Source: Coniferiporia sulphurascens (taxonomy: Eukaryota > Basidiomycota > Agaricomycetes > Hymenochaetales > Hymenochaetaceae). Taken from it: DNA of 64,000 bases. This document shows positions 36,258 to 46,884 of the stretch, in pieces (the stretch's first letter is position 1; the number at the start of each line of letters is the position of its first letter). The position numbers were made by a program, and so were the translations under genes. A model generated the notes under the pieces. It searched no databases. It was not told the origin of the DNA and was given only the letters and a program-made list of their open reading frames with translations. The stretch spans positions 124,001-188,000 of the forward strand of contig NBBA01000005.1 of the NCBI GenBank assembly GCA_002794785.1, in the 5' to 3' direction.

Positions 36258-37430
36258 CGGGGGCTACAAAAGCTCTTTAGCGCCGTGCCCGAGGTCAAGT
36301 TATGTATGTCGGGAACGCGGCGCATCAACTTGAACTCACCAGTCGTCGGGCGATAGACGCGTGCTGCCTGTAGATGACATACGCTTATTATTATGTAAAC
36401 TGGGTGCCTCTTTTGGACATTGTGGCGTATTACCTCAGCTCAATCTGACAATCTCAGGCTGAATTTCCGAAAGGACAGGCTCAAGACCGGAGAACATGTT
36501 AAGTATAACTTGTAGCAAATTTCACGTCTCCCAGTAATTGGACTTAGTAAGTTGAGTGCGCATCTTGCGGACCATTAACAAGCATATGGATTGTCTTGGC
36601 TCAGTTCCGACTTCCGTGTCGGATTTGAGGCGGGGAACAGCTCCTCCTTGGCTACCTACCCAGGCGGACTTCGTTTCGTGTGGCTCTCACAAAGGGAAGC
36701 TCGCGTCGGGGTGTACTTTACTTGCTTCCGCGGCAAATACCACGCATCATCGAGGATGAAGGGAGGTTCGGAGGTCCGCGCGTTCGACTAGACAATTACT
36801 ACACTATTCAAGGGACTCCGAAAAACAATCGCACATGACCTAAAGCGCGTTTATACGACCGCTTAGTTGCCTGCTACTCAAGCGAAAGCGCCTCTGGAGT
36901 TGCAGATAAGAAAACGCGCTCATACTCAGCTAGGTCACGTGGTAATCTAATTTTGTCTCTTACACGTGACTGCTAAACCAAAGTCATTTTCAGAACAGGA
37001 TTTTTCCCCAGAAAATAAATCCTTATCACACAGCCACCAGAATTCATTAGAGACGACTTCCAAATTCGAACAAGAAATTGTAATGTCCGTTCGCGGTTCC
37101 GGTACCCATACGTGGTCATTCTTCCAGAGAACCTGCGCTTCAGCATACACGGCCTGCCGCTGCGACTGCTTCGACTTTGTTGTGCTGAATATCTTCAAAG
37201 CACTGCGGTTTGCGGTCCCACACAGCGTAGTCGGTTTTTACGGACTTGCGGATGCCCTTTTTCCGAGAAAATTTCTTATCTCTCTTCGGCACCTGGGCTT
37301 CTTATCAACGCCGCCCAGATGTCCCACGTACCTGTCCTGCGACTCGGATTGATATTAGTGCATCCGCGCCGAAACCGTTAATATAAGGCCACCTCCTAGA
37401 CCCCGCTCTGGAGCTTCGTCCGACACCACC
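36258..37430. other. Divergent intergenic region with two CACGTG boxes
   Basis: Lies between the divergently transcribed VPS41 and permease genes. CACGTG occurs at 36936-36941 and 36963-36968. TATAAG at 37382-37387 stands about 44 bp before the permease start. No coding exon was recognised. Confidence 0.5.
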
Positions 37431-39741
37431 ATGTCTGACATCCAGTCCATCTCGAAAGAGCAGCCCACCGCGACGCCCCCGCCGTCGACAGTCCCGGCGC
37501 GCTCGACCGGTGTCGCGGCTAAAGTGCGGAGGACGGCTCGCAAGCTCACGACGAGGGATGGGTGGCTTGGTGACTATGATTATGCCTGGTTGTGCACGCC
37601 CTCGCTGCCTCGCATGCAAACGCGTCGACTTCCCCCGTTCTACGCGCTCGATACGGAACTGCCCATTCTGCTCGCTGCTAGCTCTGGTCTCCAGCACGCG
37701 CTCGCAATGCTTGCTGGACTTATTGCACCCCCGATCATCTTTGCAAGTTCGTTGAACATGGATGCTGCGACCCAAGCATATATGGTTTCTTCATCTCTGA
37801 TCGGCTGTGGTGAGTCTCCCATTTCCCGGTCCTTTCGTTTGTCGCCTTTGTTCACAACGCACATAGGTATCCTCAGTCTCGTCCAGATTTCAAGGTTTAA
37901 ACTCTATAAAGGGTATTACCTGGGAACTGGCCTGCTCACAGTCGTCGGGACGAGCTTTGCCACCCTCAGTACGGCGTCCTCAGTAAGTACCGAGTTGCTG
38001 TACTAATTCGACATCATTGAACAATTGTCGCCGCAGATTTTCGATGCCTTATATAACAATGGGACTTGCACGAGTACCACCGCAGCAGATGGGACGGTGA
38101 CGAGGGATGCGTGTCCGGATGCCTACGGGATGCTTCTAGGTACAAAATTTGTACACCCGTTCCTCTTCATGATCTCACAGAATTGCAGGCACCTCACTTA
38201 TATGCTCCTTCCTTGAAATGTTCATGGCTTTTGTCCCTGTACGTATCCTACAGCGGATATTCCCGCCTTTGGTCACTGGTACGGTCATCCTCTTAATTGG
38301 CGCGTCGCTCGTTGGGAGCTCTGGCATCCCCGATTGGGGTGGAGGATCGAATGACTGCATGAGCCGACCGACTAGTGGGATATATCAACTGTGTCCAGAC
38401 ATCACTGCGCCCAGGCCTCTTCCGTACGCCCTCTCCGCTTTTTCTTAGTTTTCTTCTAATTATTTTGTGCAGATGGGGCTCGCCGGAATTTATTGGCCTT
38501 GGCTTCCTTTCCTTCATTAGCATCATCCTCACGGAACTCTTCGGCTCTCCATTTCTCAAGAACACTTCGATTATTGTCGGTTTAGTCGTCGGATGCATCG
38601 TCGCCGGCGCCGCAGGTTATATTGATGGAAGCAGCATCAAAACCGCCCCTGCTATCACTTTCCTTTGGTATGTTCTCCCCAGACTGCTTGCCGATTTAAA
38701 AGTTTAGTTCGCTTTTACCAAAGGGTAAAGACGTTTAAGATCCGCGTTTACCCGCCTGCCATTCTGCCCATGCTGGCCGTCTACAGTGCGTGGGCTGTTT
38801 TATACTTATTTAGACGGCTAACCCATTTGGGTATCAGTTTCTCTGGCGATGGAGGCTATCGGGGACATTACAGCGTCTGCCGAGGTTTCTCGAGTGGAGG
38901 TAGACGGTCCTGTATTCGACTCACGCATTCAGGGAGGCGTCCTCGTGAGTGTACCCGTTTATTCTTCGTTCGGTAACGAAACTAAAGTCGTGTTATGGTT
39001 ATTTATAGTCTGACGGTGTCGGCGGTTTTATTTCTGCCCTACTCACTGTCGCTCCCTTGTCCGTCTTTGCTCAGGTAAGGTTTTCCGACATCAGATGACC
39101 ACCAATTATTAACGATACAATTACAGAACAACGGTGTCATTACCATCACGCGCTGCGCGAACCGCACCGCAGGGAAATTCTGTTGCTTCTTCCTCATCCT
39201 GTTCGGTGTGCTTGGGAAGATATCAGGCGTGTTCTTAGCGAGTGCGCCTCCTCTGTTTGTGCTTCTTCCTATTTTTCCTGACGTGTTACTTTTTCCCCAT
39301 TTCAAGTTCCGAACTCGGTTTTGGGTGGAGTAACGACCTTCCTCTTCTCGAGCGTGATGGCGTCTGGCGTGCGCGTGCTTGCGTACACACGCTGGACACG
39401 CCGCGATCGCTTCATCCTTGCCGCCGCGTTTTCATTCGGCGTCGGGGACCTGCTCGTCCCAGACATCTTCACGCATCTCTTCGACGGCGTGAAAAATCCG
39501 AACAGTGGCCTCCAAGGTCTCTTCGACTCTATCACAATTGTGCTTAGCACACCTTGTACGTACCCTTCGTTATTTCGGGACATCGTGGTACTGACCCGAT
39601 GCATCGGTAGTCCTTGCCGCCGGCATCGTCGCTGTGCTTCTTAACCTGATTCTGCCGTACGAGTCCAGCGCTTCAGTAGAGGCAGACGAGGTAGAGGTGA
39701 TTGATCACGAAGCCGGTACCGAACATAAAGATAACAAGTAG
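37431..39741 (+). CDS. Purine permease of the NAT/NCS2 family (uric acid-xanthine type)
   Basis: Plasma-membrane proton symporter for xanthine/uric acid-type purines. Eleven exons (37431-37809, 37867-37982, 38037-38139, 38189-38423, 38473-38667, 38724-38785, 38838-38944, 39009-39074, 39127-39241, 39307-39555, 39611-39741) give 585 residues in phase. The TM1 motif GLQHALAMLAG carries the conserved QH pair. TM8-9 carry MEAIGDITASAEVS and SDGVGGFISALL. The family signature QNNGVITITR is intact, split between exons 8 and 9 after Q. Later segments GKISGVFLAIPNSVLGGVTT and RVLAYTRWTRRDRF are typical of UapA/UapC homologues. The cytosolic N-terminus is basic (KVRRTARKLTTRDGW); the C-terminus is acidic. 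Exact purine specificity cannot be read from sequence. Confidence 0.93.
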
Positions 39742-40314
39742 ACCTAGACCTGACGTCAACCGTCCGAAAAGACTCGCCTCTGATAATCACATCTCATGCT
39801 CTGTTCTAAAATTCAATGTGCATACACCAATCCAACCCCATCATCAGCATCCTTCCGTTCGTCGTTCTTACGTAGGAATCGGAGGGCGAAGACTGTTTTT
39901 ATAGACGCATAATGTTGTGCCGCTGTTACTGCGATGACTGTTACAATGTCTAGTGCCCCATAGTGTGTCTTAATTATCACCGTATTCATTAACTTACCTT
40001 TATATTTGGAAACCTCAGCGCATTCGGACTTGTCATTCTCATAAATACAATGGACTTATATTTCAACATAGACGACTGTAACTCGAGGAGTACACATCAT
40101 AAACACGACCTTGGGCATACGAAGTACACTGGATCAACTATCTTTAGTTTTCTCGGTTTTGAAAGAAGGCAGGCAACGCTATCGTACACAATTCGAACGA
40201 GACTCGGGATATGGAGAACACTGGATCAACTATTTGGGAACTCCTCGATCTGAAACAACGGAAACTCCAAAGCGGAGAAAACTATTGCATCAAATCACTG
40301 AATACGGGGTCGAA
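39742..40314. other. Intergenic region with a short direct repeat
   Basis: No gene recognised. The 16 bp ACACTGGATCAACTAT occurs twice, at 40126-40141 and 40218-40233, 92 bp apart. Otherwise AT-rich 3' flank of the permease gene. Confidence 0.5.
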
Positions 40315-40856
40315 TCAACACGTCAGCGTTCTATTGGTGCATGATAGGAGAAGACTAACCTTAGATTCATCAGGCGCTTTGAGAATATTGGTCCAAGATT
40401 TACCGCTGAATTGTTTATACTTGACGGTGTCGAGGGTTACTTGACGACCTTCGGCACCGGCCGGGAAACACAGGGTGCTCATGTCATTGATTCCGGAGCG
40501 AAACTCGGAGGGCATCCAGAGCAAGAGATGTCCGTCTGTGTCTTTACACCACCCACTGCTGCCCAATGGAAATCTTTGGGTCCTAACTTCTGACACAAGC
40601 TTGGGGTCAGCCACGTCCCAGGCACGGGTAACTGTTTCCCTCTTGGGAGTAGCCTATAAGACAGACCGTCAGGGACGTGACGACATCCGTATGTCCTTTT
40701 AAAGTCTGAACCACAGCTCTGGTGGTCACATCTCGGATGTGGATTTCTGCCTCAGTCGTGCCTGATGCGACATACATATATTTACCATCAGGAGAGTATG
40801 TAACTGATCCGTCCCAGTGGCTACCATCAAAGATTTGTACAACCTCTGTATGTTAC
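40315..40856 (-). pseudogene. C-terminal fragment of a NACHT/WD40-type protein
   Basis: On the minus strand, about 40660-40856 codes a WD40 blade (VVQIFDGSHWDGSVTYSPDG, then VASGTTEAEIHIRDVTTRAV, then LKGHTDVVTSL). After a frameshift near 40650 it continues as VTRAWDVADPKLVSEVRTQR and a C-terminal block (GWCKDTDGHLLLWMPSEFRS, GINDMSTLCFP) that resembles the end of the large fungal NACHT or STAND-type WD40 proteins. A splice acceptor (ACATACAG) precedes the fragment, so an upstream exon once existed, but the sequence there is now the palindromic element at 40872-41762. Truncation plus frameshift make it a relic. Family call rests on the tail pattern; that it was once a full NACHT protein is inference. 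Confidence 0.65.
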
Positions 40857-40871
40857 AATTTTCCTTCATTA

Positions 40872-41762
40872 TGAGTAGAGGCAACGCCCGCAAAGCTTAA
40901 GGTTTTGGGACAGATTTGTAAGCTGACAAATGATCTGCACTTTCCGTATACAGTAATTTCAGTGGCAATCATTTCAGACAGCCATGATCAATGACTTCTA
41001 TACATATTACAACAGCCAATTTGTATAAGCTTTCAGAACATACTGATAAATGCAAAGTTCTGTAATGAATAAACTGCTTTTCTTTTAGTGTCTTGGTGAA
41101 ATTCTGACCTCTCAAGCCCAGGGAACCGTTAGCCACGGTGTGACCTCGTGGCAAACGCGACTCGAAGTTGCATTCATGCAGAAAATAGCGGAAAATTCAG
41201 AGAGAAATGTTGAGCTCGATTATGGTCTGCCTTACGTGATTGAAAGTGCAAAATGATCACGGGGGGTGGACTTAGGGTGTCTACGAGTCGGATACCCTGA
41301 TTTTGGCCTCAAAGTAATGAAAACGGTCTTCATGAGGGCCGTTTTCACCATTTTGGGGCCTAAATTAAAATATCTGGCTCATAAAAACCCTAAGTCCATC
41401 ATCTGTGATCATTTCTTCACTTTAAATCATGTAGAACTGACCAGAATTGAGCTCAAATTTTCTTTGGATTTTCCGCTATTTGGAACTTCAAGTCGTGTTT
41501 GTCACGAGGTCACACCGTGACTAACAGTTCCCTGGGCTTGAGAAATCAGAATTTCACTAAGACACTAAAAGAAAAGCAGTTTATTTACCACAGTACGTTA
41601 CATTTATCAGTATGTTCTAAAATCTTATATATTGGCTGTACAAAAGTTATTGATCATGGCTGTCTGAATTTCTGAAATGATTGCCACTGAAATTACTGTA
41701 TACGGAAGGCGCAGACCTTTTGTCAGATTACAAATCTGTCCCCAAACCTTTGCCTCTACTCA
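40872..41762. repeat. Imperfect 891 bp palindrome (fold-back element)
   Basis: The two halves are inverted copies around TCATGA at 41330-41335. Terminal TGAGTAGAGGCAA at 40872 mirrors TTGCCTCTACTCA at 41750-41762. Matching inner blocks include CCGTATACAGTAATTTCAGT against its reverse complement near 41690-41710, TCAAGCCCAGGGAAC against GTTCCCTGGGCTTGA, and CCGTTTTCA against TGAAAACGG at the centre. The arms show scattered mismatches and small gaps, so the insertion is not recent. No transposase frame and no clear target-site duplication were seen. It lies between the truncated WD40 fragment and NUP42. Best explained as a non-autonomous fold-back or MITE-like element, or an inverted duplication. 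Confidence 0.8.
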
Positions 41763-41810
41763 ACTGTCAGGGCAAGCTACTGGTTGCCGGTGTCCGCAAC
41801 CCCGTTTAAC

Positions 41811-43838
41811 ATGGTAAGTAATTGAAATTACTTTGGGACTTAAATTTGACCTAAAGGAATGTAATAGGTGGTATGTCAGTTTTATCTGCGCGGTCAATGC
41901 AAATTTGGGACGGCGTGCAAAAACGAGCACCCTGCCCAGCGTCCTGGAGGCTTCGGCAGTAGGTCGAGTTGTTTCTCTTAGTATAGAGATGTGGCGAGGT
42001 GCCGTACTGATCGTACTATAGACCAGACATGGGGAAGTGCAGGACAAACGCAGAGTAAGGCGAGTGGCAGTGGACCCGCGATCATCCCGTTCACGTATGG
42101 TTTCTGTTTTGTTCGTGAGCGGACGTTTTCTCACAGCTTAACTCAAGACAGGATGGTCTGACGAAAGATTTGACGCCTGGTGCTGAGAAACCACTCTGGC
42201 CGCTTTCTAGCTATGGCACGGCTAAAGGGGAACCAACGCTGTTCGCGAATTTGGATGAGTCGCAAGAGGAGTTGAGGTGGAAGGCGGTGCAGGCCCTGAA
42301 ATCTGGGAACACTATGGACTATGTGGGTCAAGATATCGCGTCATTGTCCCTGTTCTTTTCTCATAGCGCTATTTTCCTAGCAAAAATATGAAGCAGAGAA
42401 GATTCAAGCGGCGAACGAGACGTATACAAATGCACTGGCAAACATAGACCAGGTTTACAAGCACGCGCACAATACGGCGATTGCGAAACAGAAGGGCATC
42501 CCAATCCCTACTGGACCTGTCTTCAATGCTTCCCAGACTTCGGGTAGTTCGACATCTAATCCGTCTGCGTTTGGTGGAGGTTCGGCATTTGGTACACCCA
42601 CTGCAGCTGCGCCCGTATCGGCTTTCGGCGCAACCACTTCAACGCCGGCATTCGGCAAACCTGCTTTTGGCCAGTCGGCATTTGGTCAGCCCGCGTTCGG
42701 GCAACCCGCGTTCGGTCAGCCTACGAAGCCCGTCTCCGTTTTCGGGCAACCTGCGCAGACGACGTCCGCGTTCGGGCAACCCGCACAAACGACGTCTGTC
42801 TTCGGTCAAGCTGCAAAACCTAGTGCGTTTGGCCAGGTCGCTCAAGGTGGATCAGCATTCGGCGGTGGGAATCAGCAGCAACAGCCAACGACGTCCGCCT
42901 TTGGACAGACCTCACAGCCGCAGTCGTCATTTATCCGTCCCGCGACTGGATTTGGCGGCTCTAGTGGCGGAGGTGCGTTTTCGGCATTCGCTGGCTCGGG
43001 CACCTCGGCGTTCGGGGCTTCAACATCGCAAGCCACTGGTGCGCCCGCATTTGGCCAGTCTGCTTTCGGTGCCAACGCAGCGAATAACGCCGCGCCTGGT
43101 GCTACCACGACCACTCCTTCGGCATTTGGAGGTGCTGCGCAGAATACCAATACGCCGACGACGTTCGGCGCACCCGCGGCAGGTAGTCAGCCGGTGTCGG
43201 CGTTTGGGCTGCCTCAGAAGCCTGTGTCGGCCTTCGGACAGCCCTCCCAACCTACGTCTGTCTTTGGGCAACCTTCTCAACCTGCCTCCGTCTTTGGACA
43301 GCCTTCCCAGCCTACATCCGCGTTCGGGCAAACCACGTCTGCCTTCGGACAGTCCTCGCAACCTACGTCTGCCTTTGGCCAGACTTCGCAGCCTGTTTCT
43401 GCGTTCGGGCAGCCTTCTAAACCGGTGTCTGTCTTCGGGCAGCCGGCCCAGCCCTCCCCTGCGTTTGGACAGACCTCCCAGCCCGTTTCAGCCTTCGGAC
43501 AACCCACTCAGCCCGTATCGGCCTTCGGACAACCCTCTCCGTCCTCTGTATTTGGACAACCCTCTCAACCAGTTTCGGCTTTTGGTAAACCAGCTTCGAC
43601 AGTTTCAGCCTTTGGTGGCACGGCGTCCCTACCAGCGAAGCCGAAAGCTACCAGCGCGCCAGATTTTGCCGCGGCGCTCGCGTCGTACAAGCCGCAGCCT
43701 GGGCGCGACAAGCATGACGCACTTCTCCCGCCCGATTATGCAGAACAGCTACCTGCGCTTGTGAAGGAAGTTTTTGCGGCCTCAAAGTTCGAGTGGGGGA
43801 AGGTTCCGGAATGGGTGCCGCCTGTGCAGATGCGCTAG
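41811..43838 (+). CDS. NUP42: FG-repeat nucleoporin with CCCH zinc finger, NUP42-like
   Basis: Nuclear pore protein on the cytoplasmic side, acting in mRNA export through Gle1. Five exons (41811-41813, 41868-41958, 42022-42094, 42148-42322, 42381-43838) give 599 residues in phase. The first coding exon is just the ATG. Exon 2 codes a CCCH zinc finger, CQFYLRGQCKFGTACKNEH (C-x7-C-x5-C-x3-H), followed by QRPGGFGNQTWGS, which matches the NUP42/Amo1 family. Next is a helical region (YEAEKIQAANETYTNALANI) and then a long FG-repeat tract with many FG dipeptides in the pattern SAFGQPSQP. The end (FEWGKVPEWVPPVQMR) fits the Gle1-binding tail. The intron before exon 4 ends in an unusual CAAG|A acceptor, chosen because only that junction keeps the frame. 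A 427-residue frame in another phase of the FG region is an artefact. Confidence 0.88.
43180..43625 (+). repeat. Tandem FG-repeat-coding tract in NUP42
   Basis: Degenerate tandem repeat, mostly with 24-33 bp periods, coding variants of SAFGQPSQP. The repeat tract is Gln/Pro/Ser-rich and codes no other product. It explains the long artefactual frames on both strands here and may vary in copy number between strains. Confidence 0.75.
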
Positions 43839-44341
43839 CGGGGTATTCTGAGAGCGGAGAGCATTGTTCATTGCTGCCTATAACATTTTGTTCTAAATTA
43901 TCGTCTCTGTCGCTTTTGTTCCTTCTATCATGGCAATTTTCTTGTTTTGTATAACAGAGCCGCACTCCATCAATGGTCCCTAATCACATTTTCAATAGCA
44001 TCATAAGCCAATACAACAATCTTGTCTGATGCTTCCACCCACTAACTTCACACTCTATTCTATTATTAGCCTGTATACGATCTCGTCGATCGAGTAAGAT
44101 GTGTTGGACTTATTTTTTGGGCGCTTTTTTGACAACAGAGATGAGTCGAATAGACCCAGGCGACGGATTTAAAGGGGATTTGGAGGGGGATCTTATGCTA
44201 AGCACGTGATACGCAGACGGCTTTCATGTGTTTACTATCGAGCCAACCTGTAACCCCAACGTAAAGCGACGGTGTACTTCCGAGTCCTCGCACAGAAAAC
44301 GTACTCGACGGTCGCGTCGTTCACCGTGACGTCTGGCAACC
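43839..44341. other. Intergenic region between NUP42 and the TMEM135-like gene
   Basis: T-rich 3' flank of NUP42, then the promoter of the TMEM135-like gene with CACGTG at 44203-44208, 134 bp before its start. No exon recognised. Confidence 0.5.
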
Positions 44342-46428
44342 ATGATGCCAGCGGAGGGCCCAACGGACCCGCGTTCGTCGCGCAAGGTCATGACGTCCTT
44401 CGAGGTGAGTTTTCCGACCATGGCGGCGAACATATATCTCGGCTGAGCCCAAAAATGCGGCGCGCAGAATCTTGTCGTCCTCGCAAACTACCAAGAGGCA
44501 CTGCGCGATGCGCGAAAAATGGTTTGGAGAGACAGAGGCGAACCTGCCGTGGAACTCCACACGCTGCGCGAGTGCTTCGAGCACGCCGCGCGCGGTGGTC
44601 TTCGTAAGTCGCGCTCCCTCATCCCGGTCGCGGCATTCATAAATCTCCACAGGTGCTGGATCGTTGGGTTTTACGCTGAGGTCGGGGTTCAACATATTTG
44701 TTCTGCTGTTTCGCATTTGGAAGACGCCTCGGTGGGTAGCATGGCCTCTTCGGAGTAAAAATGCATTAATAAAAGTACAGGCGATTTCGGTTTTCCCTCA
44801 TCCGACATGCCTTGCTAGGTCAAGACTCTTTTAGATTCGCTGCGATGCTGGGTAATTGATTCACTAAAAGCAACGCGCATTTATTGACCGCACTCTGGCA
44901 CTAGGCACATTTGCGGCTTTATACAAGCTCATACTTAACTCTCTTCCTCTTCTCCTACCTCCTACCCCGGACCCCCCAATATCACCCTCAGAATCTCCAG
45001 TGACACCCTACTATGAGTTACCCGTCACGATGGCCCCGACACCCTCTGAGCGGCGGCGCGGACGGCTCTCTTTCCGCGCGCAGGTGCACGAGGTGTGGCT
45101 GCACAGACAAACGAGGCGCTGGTATGCAGTTGCCGCGGGAGCAATCGCGGGTGGTGTTGGTGTTCTGTTCGAAAAAAAGGGCCGTCGCGTCGCAATTGCG
45201 CAACAGCTATTTGTACGCGGCCTCCAAGGCTCTTACAACGCGCTTAGTACAAGGCATAACATCAAGGTCCCGCACGGTGACGCCCTCGTCTTCGCGCTTT
45301 GCTGTGGGCAGATCATGTATGGCTTCCTCTTGAGGCCAGACACGATTCCACCATCGTATAGTGCTTGGTAAGTACCAAACTCTCAAACAACGACGGCTGT
45401 TCATCTTCCGTAGGATCCAAAACGCGTCCAAAGTGCCACCAGAAGGAGTACGCCTCAACCGCTCGCTTGTGCGCAACGGAATTTTCGAGTTTGCGGAGCT
45501 ACAGTCGGTCATCGGTTCGCCCACGACAACAAACGCAAACCGAGCGAAGCTCGAGGAGCGCCTTCTGCGCGCGCAGGCGTCCGCTGACTTCGGGGACCAT
45601 TTCGGACCGTGCGCGGCCGTACACCCATGGCTTGATTCGTGCACAATGGTTGCACCCGACCGCTTCGTGGCCGTATTCAGGTGGATGTTCCCCATTTACG
45701 GCGCGCTGCACTTGGTGCCCGCAGTGCTGTTCAAGCGCAGGCTATTCTGGGAGCATCCCTGGCGCGTGCTCGCGCGTGCGGCATGGGGGACGACGCGCAG
45801 CTCCGCGTTCCTCGGCGTCTTCGTCATTATCTACCAATGTAGGTTTTCTTCTCGACCAACAAATAAAAGAAAGGAATATCCGTTTTGAGACTGACTGACT
45901 GTACGCTTACGCAACTAGCCTTCTTCTGCCTGAAGCACAACCTGTACGAGTACCTGACGTCGTCGCGCTCCCCGGTGCGACTGCGAAAGGAGTGGGCGGA
46001 GCTGCTGATATCGAAGCAGTCGTTCTGGCTCGGTGGACTGCTGTCCGGGCTCTCCCTGTTTGTTGAGGAGAAGCGCCGCCGCGGTGAGCTTGCGATGTAC
46101 GTACTGCCAAAAGGCCTCGAGAGTGCGTGGACGATGGCGCGCGGGCGTGGGCTCGTGATTCCTACGGGCGAGTACGGAGAGGCGCTGGTACGTAGTCCGC
46201 TCCTCCTTCCTCTTTTTCTTCTTCAGTTAGAGCTGAGTTGTTGACGATTTTGAACGTAGCTATGCGCGATCGGGATGGGCATGGTGATGAACACTTTTCA
46301 GGTTCGTGCGCCGCGAGTAGAGGAAAACCGTCTGTAGACTGACACTTCTGTTCTCTTCGCAGAACGATCCGCAACACCTCTCGGGACTCGTCCGCCGGAT
46401 CCTATACCAATTCGTCGGCCCGAACTGA
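44342..46428 (+). CDS. TMEM135-like membrane protein
   Basis: Multi-pass membrane protein of the TMEM135 family, linked in animals to mitochondria and peroxisomes. Nine exons (44342-44404, 44468-44603, 44653-44731, 44781-44851, 44905-45367, 45414-45838, 45919-46187, 46260-46301, 46363-46428) sum to 537 residues. The first four exons are short and easily missed; together they read through FENLVVLANYQEALRDARK, GGLRAGSLGFTLRSGFNIFV, LFRIWKTPRRFRFSLIRHAL and GQDSFRFAAMLG|GTFAALYK, a run characteristic of the family. Later come WYAVAAGAIAGGVGVLFEKK, the His-Pro/Cys region (CAAVHPWLDSC) and FWLGGLLSGLSLFVEEKRRR. The start is one of two adjacent in-frame ATGs. Fungal function is unknown. It converges on CHS5. 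Confidence 0.85.
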
Positions 46429-46884
46429 TTCTCTTCGCATTATCGACAATTGGACTGCACCCTCCTCTCCTGATGTTAACTACAAGGCCCAACCGCACAC
46501 CTAATCGGTTCCCGTCTGCACTCACGCCTATCAACGACATCCCAATAACTCCGTAGGAACCCTGACACTTCTTGTCCACTTTGCTTCATCCACGCCCTCG
46601 GGTTGTAAAGGCTGTAGAGATAGTTCACCCCAGCCACTCTAACACTACTCATTCACATGTACGCATGTACATAATCAAATAGTAGCTCACGAAGGAGTCG
46701 TAGGAATATAACATGATAGAATATATACATAGCTACGCGCACGATCACGAGTCGGGAGCTAAAAGCCACGGCGCAATAGGCACTCGCAAAACGGGTATCC
46801 AGCGTTCGTATTTTCGAGAGAGGAAGACAAAGGGGTGAAAGCGCAGGGACGAGAATAGGGAGCCATTAAATTAAGAACCGCAAA
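46429..46884. other. Gap between convergent genes, no gene seen
   Basis: Space between the ends of the TMEM135-like gene and CHS5. It contains AT-rich 3' flanks only, with ATATATACATA near 46720. No gene recognised. Confidence 0.55.

Noticed and set aside
41963..41986. 24 bp candidate intron in NUP42
   Set aside because: Too short for a fungal intron. The longer 41959-42021 intron gives the family sequence GGFGNQTWG in phase.
43180..43625. Regular repeats that could suggest a CRISPR array
   Set aside because: Repeats are coding, degenerate and without unique spacers; the organism is a fungus.
42481..43764. 427-residue Arg/Ser/Leu-rich plus-strand frame
   Set aside because: It is the shifted frame of the NUP42 FG repeats, kept open by repeated codons lacking stops. 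The frame of NUP42 itself has the zinc finger, FG dipeptides and the family C-terminus.
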